Positions 21,049 to 36,248 of a stretch of 64,000 nucleotides of DNA are shown here, in pieces. Below the pieces are notes generated by a model. It was given only the letters and a program-made list of their open reading frames with translations. It had not been told where the DNA came from and made no database searches. Made by a program: the position numbers and the translations under genes. The DNA comes from Eremomyces bilateralis CBS 781.70 (taxonomy: Eukaryota; Ascomycota; Dothideomycetes; Eremomycetales; Eremomycetaceae): NCBI RefSeq assembly GCF_010015585.1, contig NW_022985070.1, positions 952,524 to 1,016,523 on the forward strand. The letters run 5' to 3'. Every line of letters begins with the position of its first letter. Position 1 is the stretch's first letter.

Positions 21049-23300
21049 ATGGCGACCGCAATGGAGAGTCCCGTGAAAAGGAAATATACCGGCGGCTCCA
21101 GCGATGGTCTCCCTCCAGATCGGAAACGGTTGCGCCTCTCCGACCTTCCCATTTCTCCAGCGAAGAGAGAGGTTTTGGACGGCCTGGTCAACACGTTCAA
21201 AAAGCAGGGAGAATTCGACGTCATCCGCAAGCATGTCTACAAGCAATTCGAAACTTCGGTATGGTACATAGTCACAGCTGAAGGAAGTCTGCTCACGTCC
21301 ACTAGCCGGCCAAACATCAGTTAACCACCGCCCTCATCCTGCTCGCCGAAGGGGAAATCGACCGCCACCCGGACCTCTTATCGAAAGATCGACGCATCTC
21401 CAGTGCCCTGATCGAAGGCGCCGCAGAACGCAATGACATCTACAAGGAAGCCCTGTCCACCATCGACGGCTACATCGGCCAGTTCCTCACCGATGCCGAA
21501 TCGAAACTCCGCGCCGTCCGCGCTACAGAGATCGGCTCGACCGCTGCAGACGATGAGCGCGAGCGAGGCAGCAAAACTGATGACCAATACGCCCAGGAAA
21601 GTGACGAGCGCCGAGCCGCGCTGTTGCAGAAGCTGGAGGCGCAGCGCGAGAAAGAACGGGAGCGCGAACGCGAGGAGAAGAAGATCGCCGCGGAGAAGAA
21701 GCGCCGGCAGCAAGAAGCGGAGGAGAAGCGCGAGCGCGAGCGGCAGGAGATGGAGGAGAAGCGGCGGCTGGAGCGGGAGGCGGAGAGGGAGAGGGAGCGG
21801 GAGGAGTTTGAGCGGGGGCGCGAGGAGCGGAGGCGGCTGAGGGAGGAGCGCGCGCGGGAATACGAGCGGCAGAGGGAACGCGATCGGTCGCTCTCGAGGA
21901 ATCGGTCGCGGGATAGGCGTCGCTCCCGGGACAGAGACCGAGATCGATCCCGAGACCGAGATCGGCATCGCGCGGGCAGTGCATACGCCGACAGACGGGA
22001 CTATACGGACCGAGACAGTCGAAAGGGAAGTGTGCAGATTACGGTCACCAGAACAGAAGACAAGCCATCGGCGCCGCCCGTGAGCGAGAAGGATTTGGAA
22101 GAAGCTGCGTTAGCGCAACTCCTGAAAGAGGGACAACAACTAGCGAAATCTAGGCAACGGCCTGAACTCGAGCGATCGGAGGATCTCGCTCCCCCACTAC
22201 GACGGTCGATGGCACCCAAGTCCATCATTCCTCGCGATCCCCTGGCCACTCGGCTCGCGAAATTGGAACGGCTTCCCGTCAAGGAAAAGAGCCGGGAATC
22301 GTCGGAAACACCGCTGAAAACGCCGGTCGATGCAAAGGCTACAGAAGACAAGGTCGTCAAGGTCGAGATATCCAAAACCGAGTTGTCGGTGCCAAAGCCA
22401 GTGCCGGAAGACCGACACCCATCTCGCGACCGCTCTCCGAACCTTACAAAGACCCGAACCCGCTCCCGCTCCCGCTCAAGAGCATCCACCCGCCCTTCCT
22501 ACTCCCATCGCTCTCGACGCGATGACGCCCGCGATGACTCCCGGCGCCCTCGAGACGACGCACCGGACTACAAATCACGCTCCTACCGCAACCACGACGA
22601 CTCCGATGACGACCGACACCGACGCAGCCATCGAAAACGCGCTCGGTCGGAGTCCCGCTCTCCCAGCCCTCCCCGTCGGTACAAGAACGAGCGACAGGCA
22701 CACAGCCGCCGCAGCCGCTCGCCCGGAGAAGAATCCCTTCGGTCGTATCGCGGAAGGGACCGAGACCGAGATCGAGATCGAGACCGCGACCGAGATCGTG
22801 ACTACCTTCGCGACCGACGAGACCGAGAACGCTCCCGATCTCGAGATCGGTATCGAGACAGGAATTCAGAACGATCCCGCTCTCGCGACCGGCGCCGCGA
22901 CCGCGACGAGCGGCCCCGCGAGCGGTCGTATTCCCGGACGTCGCGGCGGAACCGATCGCGGAGCAAGAGCGCGGTGGAGATTGATCGGTACGTGCCGAAT
23001 TCGAGCGCGCGGGCGAAGGAGAAGGATGAGGAGCGGGATGGGGATCGGAGGGGGTATCGGGAGCGGGATAGGGATAGGGACAGGGATCGAGATAGGGATA
23101 GGGACAGGGATCGAGATAGGGATAGGGACAGGGATAGGGATCGGGACAGAGATCGGGATAGAGACCGTGATCGGGATCGAGATCGAGGGTTCGTCGAGAT
23201 TGATCGATATATACCCGGGGGCTCAACGCGGAGTGACCGAGATCGGGAACCTGGGAGAGAGCGGAGAAGGGATCGGACGGGGAGTCCAAGGGATAAGTGA
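21049..23300 (+). CDS. COMPASS Shg1-domain protein with long Arg/Asp/Glu-rich tail
   Basis: Exons 21049-21258 and 21306-23300 encode about 734 aa. Residues about 35-120 resemble the Shg1/BOD1 domain: AKREVLDGLVNTFKKQGEFD, VIRKHVYKQFE, then across the splice LILLAEGEIDRHPDLLSKDR and LIEGAAERNDIYKEAL. Shg1 is a subunit of the Set1 H3K4 methyltransferase complex in the nucleus. The rest is mostly a charged helix (REKEREREREEKK) followed by RS/RD dipeptide blocks ending in a nearly pure Arg-Asp repeat, as in splicing-linked proteins. Yeast Shg1 is far shorter (about 140 aa). The protein could link chromatin with RNA processing; that is inference. No further intron was needed to keep the frame open. 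Confidence 0.8.
23063..23187 (+). repeat. GGGATA/GGGATC hexamer repeat coding for Arg-Asp
   Basis: This is a coding minisatellite of GGGATA, GGGACA and GATCGG-type units, translated as alternating Arg and Asp. The repeat also leaves long open frames on other strands, which are shadows. It is likely length-variable between strains. Confidence 0.8.
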
Positions 23301-24083
23301 ATGGGCATGGTACCCGAAATCATTGGCATACAATCACGGGTTCTACTATCAAGTGGTACATTCAAATATGGTTTCTAGCATCAGGCATGAGAGTTGGAGC
23401 GTCAACCGGGTTGCAGTGAATGACTGCTGGTAATTACTACCGCTAGGATATGGAATAGTCTGGTTACCTTGCCATGGCACTTGAAATTTTATTAGTGAAG
23501 GCAATCCGTGGATCAATAACTGCAGTATGCGAGACATGATCAATGAACCATGATATTATCATCGACCGTAGTACCGTTCCCGTATCAATGAACCAGGAGT
23601 TCCAGGACAGGCAGCAGTGGCACGCAATCAATGGAATCGGCGAATCGCAGGGTAAAACGGGTCACATGACCAGCAAGTCTGATTTGTCAGGGGTTCTTCG
23701 GCGTTCGGTGTGATTCGCCCAGGCCAAGAATCAAAGCATGCAGGCGACAAGGCAGCCATTCAGGCCACCACCAGCGTCTTTCTCGTGAAGCTCCACGTCT
23801 TTTGCCATCACAGAGTGAGTAACCACAGCATCGACCACCTCTGCTCTCTCTCTTGTTGTCACTTGTCACTTCATTCATTGATTCCCCCATCCCCAACACA
23901 CTTTTCCTCCTTCATCTTCTTTTCCCTCTCTGCATCTCTCCATAGCTTCCTCTTTGCTTCTGCAAATCCCCGGAATTCCCTTCGTACAGTTCCATTCCAC
24001 ATCCCCAGCTTCCAACCCAAACATCGTCATCAGCTTCATTCCCCCAGCCGCTCGCTCGGAGCTTCGCCTGAAGCTTCATCATC
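23301..24083. other. Intergenic; CDC48 promoter and leader
   Basis: No gene is seen in this 783-bp stretch. From about 23830 to 24075 it is strongly pyrimidine-rich (CT tracts), typical of leaders of highly expressed fungal genes. Confidence 0.45.
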
Positions 24084-26820
<2,737 letters not shown>

Positions 26821-27567
26821 ATTTTCAGGTTACGGCAATAGGGTCCAGGAGGAGCTGGGCGTCCCGTCTAAGTAGCTTGCAGACTTCGCTAGAGGTCGTG
26901 CTCATGATTCGGCTACCCCCGACGCACACCGCATTTGTCTTTTCAACACGATTGATTTTCCCTGGTTGCTTTGTTTCCCTTCCCACTTCCCGCATTCCCC
27001 TGGGTTTCGTTCCTATGGACGCGGAGCTCGATAATGGAGGAACGATGGGGGGTTTTCGCTGAAAAATAGACATGATTAAGATAGTGCAATGCGACGTTGT
27101 GCCGTCTCCGTCGAAGGAGAGGCTTTTCTATATTGGGTTTGGTGATGGGACCTGTAGGCTGATGCCTCGGAGGCGTTGAACATTAGTACATTATTTCCAA
27201 AGCCAGGCATCGTATCATTAGCTGAACTCGATTTACACTACTTTACTCCGTATTCCTGTAATGTAGATATATCCCATCCATGTTTCCGTAATCTGCATGT
27301 GCTGTGGTAATGCCCGTCCTGGGTGTCATGACACCAGCCACCATCGCCACCATCGCCACCCACCGATTTTCGCCGAGCTCCCTTGTCAATTCGCCATCAC
27401 CTCAACTCCGATCCATCGTCTCACCTCGCCAACTTTCAATCCTCTTTTCACCACCACCATTCCCATACCAAACCCCCATCCTCCCTCTCAACCGCGAAGG
27501 AACTCCATCCCTCGCCAATTGACCTCTTTTCCCTACCCCATCCCGACCCAAACACACCACATTCACA
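26821..27567. other. Intergenic, no gene seen
   Basis: This holds the CDC48 3' region and the promoter of the Lys/Glu-rich protein gene. C-rich tracts at 27330-27560 look like a leader. No gene is supported. Confidence 0.4.
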
Positions 27568-28396
27568 ATGCTCACCGCACGCACATCCGCCGCGCTTCGT
27601 GCGCACCTCGGACGACGCATGACCGCCGGCTCCGCACGAACGACGACCGCCCGCATGCAATGGGGACAGGCAACGGGGCGGGCATATTCGTCGGGGCGGC
27701 CGGAGGCGAAGAGTAATGATCTGATTTGGTGAGTTTGAGCTATTTCCCTGGGCTGCTCTGTGGCGTTGGCATGTCGCCAAATGGTCATTGGGAGGCATTG
27801 GGTCTCAATGGATGGAACAAATGTTGATGTGGGGGATTATAGGGCGTTGGTGGCGACGGCGGTGACGGCTCCGGCGGCGTATATCTTGTGGGACGGCGGA
27901 CAGAAGAAGTTGGCTGAGGTGAAGGCGCACGCGGCGCATGCACATGAGGAGCATGCGGAGGAGCATGTGGAGGGGGCGGAAACGACGGAGCAGGAGGCGA
28001 AGGAGGAGGAGAAGTCGGAGGCGGTTGAGGAGCCGAAGGAGGAGAAGAAGGAGGAGGAGGAGGTGAAGGAGGAGAAGGTGAAGGAGAAGAAGGAGGAAGA
28101 GAAGGAGGAGGAGAAGCCGGCTGAGGAGAAGCCGGTTGAGGAAGAGAAGAAGGTAAGTGTTTTAGACCGGCTCATCATCTAGAGGCACGCTAACATGTTG
28201 TAGGAGGAGAAGCCGGAGGAGAAATCAGAGGACAAGCCAGAGACCAAGTCGGAGGCCACGCCCGTCGAGGAGGCCGCTCCGTCGAAGGTACCGTTCCTCC
28301 TCGCGATCACTACATTCGTTCCAATCACATTACTAACGTCTGCCGCAGAAGGACGAGCCTACACTCGAGGCCGCGACGCCCGTGGAAAAGTCATAG
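27568..28396 (+). CDS. Mitochondrial-type membrane protein with Lys/Glu-rich tail, 200 aa, unknown function
   Basis: Exons 27568-27728, 27843-28152, 28204-28287 and 28349-28396 encode 200 aa. The N-terminus (MLTARTSAALRAHLGRRMTA, then SARTTTARMQWG) is Arg/Ser/Ala-rich without acidic residues, a good mitochondrial presequence. A short hydrophobic segment follows (LVATAVTAPAAYILW), joined across intron 1. The remainder is almost entirely Lys, Glu, Ala and Pro (for example KEEEKSEAVEEPKEEKKEEE), starting with a His-rich piece (HAAHAHEEHAEEH). It looks like a protein anchored in the inner membrane with a highly charged domain. I recognise no family and assign no function. Confidence 0.75.
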
Positions 28397-29614
28397 AACG
28401 TGCATCACACCCCGCGTGCCGTGCCTTAGCGATGGATATCCGGAGCCAATGAAATTCATAAAAAGGGCCTGCCTATAGACATGCGTCGAAGTCGAGCGAT
28501 GCCGCCGAAAATCCTGCAATTTTGTGTAAATATGTCGTTGCTTTTCGCTGCATGTTTTTCATACGTCCGTCTTTGGCAGTTGGTTGGTTGGGTTATGGGA
28601 GAGGAGAGGGGAGGAGGTGGAATAAATCTACTGCATTGATGGTGCGAGACTTGATACTCGATCTGAATTGGTCGAACCGGTGCCACTGGTAGTCGCATAA
28701 CCCATGGTCAACAGTGCTGTATACGAGAAGTCCATCCAAGCCCTACCTTGCGAAGAGAGGAGCCAATTTAGTACCCCTCTCCCCCAGCATTCTCATTTGA
28801 GGTGGGACTCCAAACACTTATGGTACCTACTTTGTATTGTCAGCAGCAGTGCATGACTTGTATTATGAATGGGTTCGCTTAGGTAAACGACTTGCCCTAC
28901 ACGATTTATGGAAACACCAACCTGTTTAATGAAGCAGAAGCATAGACGATAGCGCTGTGGAGAGTGCAATCTATGCTCGTGACAAGGTGATGGAAAGCTT
29001 TCCTGGATATCACAATGGCTTTGGGATGCGATGTGACACTAACCGACCGATAAACCACCAACTGATGATCAATAGTACTAGCATCCTTCCGCATGTTGGA
29101 TTATAGGTCCGTAGGCCCCAAGTCCGCCCATAATAATTTTAACCCAGGTCCCATAAAACCTAAAGGCGGTAGACTCCCGGATCGCCATAGGGCGTCCTCC
29201 ATTGACGCCTCCCCAAGCCGTGGCGGCTACAGACGCGATGGGCCAATAATCTTCCCCCGCGACCCCAACGGCGACCCGTCACAATGTGATTTGACTCCGA
29301 GGGGTGTTCATCCTCGCCTTTCGAACGTGGACGAAACGGATGTACCGCGAGAATGAAATGAAGGCCTTGGGGGTAAGCTGTGGTCTGGTCGTGCTGACGT
29401 CCGCCGCTGGAGGATGACGGATCTCCTAATTATAACACTGATTACTGTCTCACCCAGCAGATACTCCGCGTCCCGATGTGTGTTTACAGTTCTCGAATCT
29501 AGATCAGGAACATCGCGGTCCTTCTTTAGGCGTCTGGGTGAGATAAGACTCAGCGGTTGTACAAGGCGCCCCTCCATCTCTGACGTCGGTTCCCGAACGA
29601 GTACACATATCATC
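28397..29614. other. Intergenic, no gene seen
   Basis: This 1.2-kb spacer precedes the PLAC8 gene. An open frame extends upstream of the chosen PLAC8 start to 29414 but shows no conserved sequence and is probably leader. I see no RNA gene or repeat. Confidence 0.4.
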
Positions 29615-30773
29615 ATGGTCTACCATCACGATCCCCCACCAGCGCGTCCCGTCGCCCCGAACCACCATCCACCTGTCCGCTTCTCATGGCAAACCGACTC
29701 CTCTCGACCGTTAACCACACTAGCGACCAGGCAACATCACGTCCAACCCTCATCAACGAACAACATGACGCCACCGAGCGCTCGATACTCGTACATGAAC
29801 ACGCCGATCGAAATGCAGCAGGGACGGCCGTTCCCGCCCGCGCAACAGCGGCCGGCGGAGTCGACGATACCGCAGTCGCCGCGGTCGCCTGATGCGCCGG
29901 GGGGAGGGTATGCGTCAACACGATCGCAGACGTGGGAAGATGCGGCCGACGTTAAGAAGCAGTTGGTATCCACGCCCGTGGAAGGACACGCAGCGTACTA
30001 CGCTCCAGGGCAGGACCAGTACCAGCATCCATCCGAGTCCGGCTATCGCCCACCCGAACAAGACACGCAGAAACCCTACCCACCTCCTGACGACGAGATG
30101 CAGAAGCCGACCAATCCTCCAACCATCCCCATCCCCATCCCCCATCCCCTCTTCTCCCCCGACTCCCTCCCACATCCCACCAACACCCCCCTCCACCAGC
30201 CCGGCCAAATCCCCCATCCTAACCTCGACCCTTCCGCCTCGGGAGGCAAGCAACGGTGGCGCCACGGGCTCTGCGAGTGCGGCGGTGCGGACGTGGGGAC
30301 GTGTGTGACGGGGCTGTTGTGCCCGTGCGTGCTGTACGGGAAGACGACGTATCGGCTGGAGCGGCGGGGGCGGCGGGAGGATCCGACGGAGATGTTGGGG
30401 TGGAGGTGGCTGAATGGGCGGTGTGGGATGATGGGGGTGGCGTGTGGGTTGTGGTGTGAGTTCTTCCTTTTCCTTATTCCCTTAGGCGGTGGTACCCTCG
30501 ATTTTTCGCTTAAGGCGTCGTCGGATCTGCCACTGACAAATGGCGACCACAGGTCTCTTCCCATTGTTCAATCGCACCCGCATCCGCCACCTCTACAACC
30601 TCGAAGGCTCCTTCGGTGGCGATCTGGTCGACGCGTGCTGTTGCTGCTGCTGCGTGACGGTGCAGTCGGAGCGCGAGATTCGCGATCGGGAGGAGAAGGC
30701 GAGGCGGTGGGAGGGGCCGGGGCAGGGATACGTGCCGCCGGATCCTATGGTGTATGCGCCGCCGCCGCGGTGA
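29615..30773 (+). CDS. PLAC8 family cysteine-rich protein
   Basis: Exons 29615-30455 and 30553-30773 encode 353 aa. The first 210 residues are Pro/Gln/Ser-rich and disordered. The PLAC8 domain then reads WRHGLCECGGADVGTCVTGL, LCPCVLYGKTTYRLE, and after the splice LFNRTRIRHLYNLEGS, then DLVDACCCCCCVTVQSERE. The CCCCCC block and LCPCVLYGKT are typical. PLAC8 proteins include plant cadmium-resistance and cell-size regulators and fungal proteins of unclear role, often membrane-associated through the Cys-rich hydrophobic core. A donor at TGGT/GTGAGT joins W and C correctly. The C-terminal EEKARRWEGPGQGY is common in fungal members. Confidence 0.88.
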
Positions 30774-31457
30774 TGGGGTTGGGGTTGACTGGTAGTTCTG
30801 TTTTGGGAAGGGTAGGTTGCCATGGTGCTCGGGATGGGGAGGCGTTGAAAACACGCGACTCTTGTTTGTGTGCCTCTCTCTGTTACGAATGATGATTCGG
30901 ATATCCACTTCTGAGCGTTCGGGTGTGTATATACCGAGCAACTTCGATAGGGTCGGGATGGGGGCCATTATCGTGTCGGTGCTGGTAAGCAAGATCGTGT
31001 CTCTCGTAACCGACTCGGGGGGGTTGACTGTCAAATAAATATGCCTGTGAGGGGAAGTCAATAGGTCTCAGCGCCGACAGTAAACAATGCGAGATTCCGT
31101 CATGATGATGCATATCAATTTCCTTTATCGACAAATGCTGTGGGGTATCGAATTACATGCCGACCTACTCCGATTCCCAACCTAATCCACATAGGAAAAT
31201 CCACAACCGAAGAATAACCCAAGGATGAGGTCGAAGACCCGCCGAGTCTACCATGTTACTCCAACAAAAGGAGAGGATCGAAGTGTGAAAGGTTCGAGTT
31301 CTCTCCTGGTGGTACGTCATACAGAGGCCGAAGTCGGTGAGTGTGATCGTAAATTACAAGCGATAGAAAAGAAGGCCGTGTCCATACTCCAGGACATTGC
31401 CGTTTGATATATGGTTGGTATTCGTGATTTCGTCATGGTTCCCGGGCTAAGCATTGC
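30774..31457. terminator. Convergent 3' region, PLAC8 / phosducin-like
   Basis: This 684-bp gap lies between convergent genes and has no supportable frame. AT-rich pieces near 31030 and 31380-31440 could carry 3' end signals. Confidence 0.35.
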
Positions 31458-32474
31458 TTAATCAAGCATTCCATGGCTATAGAAATAAAGTCAGTGATAG
31501 CCGGGTCGAAGAGAACAATGTGGTCCTTACCGAGCCATGACCGACCCCAAAACATCCATATCCAACCGTCGATCGTCGGGCAGTTCATCCACCACGGGAA
31601 CCATGCCGGCGACCTTCTCTCCCCCTCGGTAGGCGATTAGCGCCGGAACGCCAGCGATGTCGATCTCCGCTTCTTCGTAGTGGAACTTGACGAAGCGGGT
31701 GGTGTCGTATGCACGAGCAAGCTCGTGGACAACGGACTCGATCTCGTGGGAGACTCGGCTCTGTGGCACAACGTTAGAAACATCCAGGAGTGTGCGGGGC
31801 GAGAAGCATACCTTGTCATCGTAGATGAATACCACGACCGTTGTGTCTGGAGCAACCTTCTCGATCGCATCCAGATACCCCTCCCCATCCACCGTCACCA
31901 GGGATCCGAACACCCTCCTATTCTTCCTCGGGCTTGCCGTCCTTGCCCTCTTCTGCTGCAGTTTCAACTGCTCGGGCGTCTGCATCTCCCGCAATCGGTT
32001 CTCCCTCCACCTCGACAGGAAGCCATCGTCACCATCCTCGTCCAGAGCGCGGTCATCGTCCGACGAGCTCGGGCTGCGGTTCTTCTCGTTGGAGGGGGAG
32101 AGCATGGTGCGGGGGTTCAGGCGCAGGGTGCTGAAGCGGCTGGTCTTCTTGGCTTTTTCGAAGGCTAGGGCGTCGGCGATAACGCCTTTGGGGCCGGTGT
32201 TGCCCTCATAGCGGCCTTTAGGGAGGAAGTAGCGGGACCGCATGTCGGTGGTCGAGGAAGAGGCGTGGTAGAGGTCGTCGTCGTCGTCGGCGTCTTCGTC
32301 GGAGGCGGCACGGTTTCGGTGGGAGGACCGAATACCACGAGAGCGCTTCTCGGTCTCGGATGAGGAGTGTTGAGGACTGCCTTCGATATCGGAAAGGCCG
32401 GCGTCTTCGTAATGATGTGATGGACGATCCTTCTCGCTGAAGAGCTTGTTGTATTCTTCCTGTGCTTCTGACAT
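31458..32474 (-). CDS. phnA: Phosducin-like protein (G-beta-gamma co-chaperone)
   Basis: Minus-strand exons 32474-31812, 31760-31531 and a 19-nt last exon 31476-31458 encode 303 aa. Phosducin-like proteins work with the CCT chaperonin to assemble G-beta-gamma dimers; PhnA in Aspergillus is needed for G-beta function. The N-terminal half is acidic and disordered (DEDADDDDDLYHA). The C-terminal half is a thioredoxin-like fold: FGSLVTVDGEGYLDAI, VVVFIYDDKSRVSHEIE, RFVKFHYEEAEIDIAGVPAL. It lacks a CxxC active site, as expected. The last exon gives RHGMLD, like the usual family ending. Intron 1 is 51 nt and without stop, so unspliced RNA would also be open. The symbol is by similarity and location near G-beta. 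Confidence 0.86.
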
Positions 32475-35400
32475 GTTGTAGGGAGAAAAAGTCGTCGGGT
32501 TCGGGGACCAGGTGAGATCTTATGCGTTTGAGCTTAGGGCACTTCACGCGGGCAGCAGGGGAGGGACAGCGGGACGGTGACCGGGATTTCAGGATTTCAG
32601 GATTGGCAGGTTTTCTTACTAGGTTCAGAACGTGTGGTGGTGAGAGCGTGATAGCGGTAGCCGATACGACTTGGGACTTAGGAGTTAGGACGTAGGAGTC
32701 AGACTGGAACTCCGAACTCAGGAGTGGTGGACCATGGGCCTCGTGCGCAACAAGGAACATGTGGTGCTGTGGCCGAGTGAAAAAGCGCCGATCTTCCGTC
32801 ATCAATGCACGATTCTAATTTCTATGGGTTGACGTTGTTTCGAGCCTTGAGGCCACTTCACTGAGGCTTAGAAGGCCCCAGGCTGAAGATTGCGTAGGAA
32901 GAAGACCAATAGCCGGTCTGTGTGTGTGTTAGCACTTCTAGACTCCTGAATTAACTGGTCAGGGAAAACTGGAAAAGGGGGGATACACATGATGGTGGTT
33001 CAGCTGCACAATTGGGACAGGCCCCAGGGTCAATGCAAGCAGGGCATGAAATCAATGTAGTCACTTTGTATTGGGATTGGTAGGCAGTTCATTCGCTTGC
33101 AGATTCTTGCAGCTCAGCCATCTGCAGTCCTCATTCCTCAGTCGTATTGGTGATTAGAGACAGGAGAAACCGAGAAAAGGTAATCCTCATGTTTCGGATT
33201 GGACGTTGGAGGAGAAGCTGGCAGCACATCCATCGCCACGTGTAGCCCCTGCATGGCATCTTGCCCTACCGTGATTAATTCTTATTTTTTCTCCTTGGCT
33301 TCGTCTGCCACTAACCCCTTTTCTAGTTCGCGCATGGTGGAATCACTAGAATGTGCAGTGCTGATGCGCTGGAAATCTCTCGGTGACCGGTGCGTGTCTC
33401 TCTTCACTCTGTGGCCGTCACGGTGTCGGGAGTCCCGTCTAGACTCTTATAGGTCTACCACATATGCAAGGATGGTCCCATCGTTGTTTGACGGTCTTCT
33501 TTGAAACGTCCAACGAGTCAGCCTACCAGAGACTCAGAGTTGAGTTTCGCATGAGTCGCATCAAACTGACACCTTCAATTTTCATCGGAGGTGGTCCACC
33601 AGGAGGGACAATGCCCGTTTTCCCACCACCGGGACACTCCGATATCCGGCCCCGATTGAAGGTGGACGAGCAGTGAGAGCGTTTCAGAAAACATCCAGCG
33701 AACCAAATATAGGATCCTGAATTTCTGAAGGGTTTCAGAGTGAACGACAGACACTCACGCCATATGACGGAGCGTAACGGAGCGTAACGGAGCGTAACGG
33801 AGCTGGACGTCCTCTGCGAAGATGAACCCCAGGCCCCAGCCCACGGACTCAATGCCTAACGGTCAACGTCCTTCTAGCGTGTTGCTAGAACATCGTAGCG
33901 TACCCGGAAATCCATGGAGTGGCATGGACAATATATTCGAGCCGCTGAGACCACGTAGAAGATTAATCTCGATTAGACCAATCAATTAGTTTGTGAGATG
34001 ACTAGACATGGGAATGGAGATCCCAGTAACATCGGATCCAGATATACGGATCCAGCACACAGAAGGCATCTTCAGGACTAGGCTACTACATATCATGATA
34101 CCGGTTCTCCAAATCTTCACCTCGTCACCGTAATCATCCGCAGATCAGCACTCATCTTCAGGCGACCACTTTGAGACCGCAATCATGCCCTTCTCAACTC
34201 CCCAACCCCTTCCCAATCTCAGATGGAACCATCCGACCAGCGATGATATCATCATGCGTGTCCACCAAACCGACGTACCTACATGGTCCTGCATCGGCCA
34301 CCTGCGGTGTCACCGACAATGCGAGGCAGGCGATGCACGAAGGCGGACCTGATCGTACTATGTATAGTACGAAGCCGTGCAAGTCGAACGTACTGTACTG
34401 AGGATAGGACGGCCACGACCTATCTGATTTTAGAACCTGCGTGATGAGGGTCGTAGCGAAGGCGGTCGTAAATTCGCACTCCGGATCGATGGTCAGTTCA
34501 CGCTTCTCGAGCGTCGCGGCAGAAGAATGGCCGGGTGCAAAGGATTGATGGCGGATCCCAAGCACTGTGCCCATCACCAACACGACATCAGTCAATCACG
34601 ATAGTAACACCCCTCAACCCCTCCGGTCGATCATCAAAAGGGCAGTCCATCAGTCCATGACGCCATCCCATCTCAACTCTCGACTCAGGCTCAAGCGACG
34701 TCGCCGTGCAATTTGATCCAAATACCCTCGAGCCTCCCTACCCGGCGGAGATCCCCACCCTTGAGCGGCACAGAGTAAGACATGGATGAAGGGCCGATCT
34801 TTGACACTTGGGAGTCACAAGAATAGACTATCGCGCGGCGTGTAAATGGGATGGAGCTCTCTGGTTTTTTGTTGCGTTGGTTGCTGTCCTCGGTTGTCTG
34901 TACAAGAAGTTCCCTGGGGTGTTGGTGATAGCTGTTCCTTATATCCAGCCTACATCTACCCTCACCAGCGTTCAGTCCGCTCGCTTCGATTGGGATGCAA
35001 TCGACGAGACTTCCCACCTTCGAACTAGGCAATCGAAGGCTGGATCTCCGGTCTCTCCGAACCAACCCACGCCATAGGATCGTGAAAGCAGGGTAACTGT
35101 TAACGGACTCATATTCTCACAAGCACGAGCGAATCTTGAATAAAGCGTACAAAGAACACCTCAGCGGCATCGAGACCCCGTTCTTCCCCATTTCCCTTCC
35201 CGTTCGATCCTTGCGTAAACGTTGTCGGTTCCTTGCGCATCCTATCGCCCCCGTTTGAACGATGTCGGCGTTCCTGTAACCTCGCACGACTTCACCGTGC
35301 CAAACAGCACAGGCCGGACCGCTTCCACTCCCCTCCACTGCGTTCGATACCCTACGAAACTACCGCACTCTCTTAGATGCGAGGGAAGGGAGACGCGAAG

Positions 35401-36248
35401 AGAAAATAACCGAAAGGGGAAGGAAAATGCCGATGCGCACGAAACCGCCACGGAATAGGAGATCGGGGAAAACTTGGGAAAGGGGATCTGGGGAGATGAG
35501 CGTGAGAAAGCGACGGGGTCGGAGATATCCAAGACGCCGACGAATCGTCTGAACATCTTTCCCACTGCGGGTCTGACACTTGCCCATCGACGGTGTTCTT
35601 TCAATGAGACGGGTGAGAAGGGGGAATGGAAGGCTGTGCGAAGGGCCGGGAAAAAGGTCACAACACAACTTCATTGTTCTCATTACGTTCCACGCCCGCG
35701 GTTTCACGAACCTCCAACCTCCAACCCCTACCCAACCCTACTCACGCGTCCTGACGTTGAAGAGAAAAAAAGGGGTCGGAGAGAAACAAACAAACAAACC
35801 AAGACCGTGCTTGATGGAACACGGTGATTTCCCCGAACCGGGGGATCATCACCCGACGGCGGTCTCTCCTTCGGCTTGATTTGTAGTTTCGAACAATAAT
35901 TGCTTGCAAAGGAGGTGGAACAAGACTTGGAATGATTGCGCCCCAATTCGTGCCGTTCGAACACCGGTCGAGAGAAAGAAAAAAACACAACAGATCAAAT
36001 CGGAAAGCCTTCCACTCCACGCCAAAGTTTGAGGGTGTCAATACTTTTTCCCGGGGAGGACGGAACGGAAAAACTCGCACCGGGAATGCTGAAATCGCGA
36101 TATCGAAGAAAGGGAGGCGAAACATGGGGGCTTCTCAGAGGAGGGACGGGGAGGAAATGGAACGGTGATTCGCGTCGTGGGGTATTAGATGTTCCAGGGC
36201 GGGTTGGATGTCGTATGTATGAGGTTCAGGAAAACGACCATGCAAGGC
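32475..36248. other. 3.8-kb gene-poor region between phosducin-like and G-beta genes
   Basis: No convincing gene is visible. It contains the promoter of the phosducin-like gene (left part), a small ACGGAGCGTA tandem repeat near 33767-33804, and scattered frames. On the minus strand, frames at about 35065-34691 and 34595-34194 are somewhat long but have no family I recognise. They could be a decayed gene or a poorly conserved one. No tRNA or 5S rRNA was detected by eye. Confidence 0.5.
33767..33804. repeat. Short tandem repeat, 10-bp unit
   Basis: The unit ACGGAGCGTA is repeated three times plus a part copy, ending at AGCTGG. It lies in gene-free DNA and is probably a small minisatellite. Confidence 0.75.

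Noticed and set aside
22330-23433. Long open frames in other phases and on the minus strand through the Arg/Asp repeat
   Set aside because: The hexamer repeat is open in several frames. Only the frame joined to the Shg1-like domain makes biological sense.
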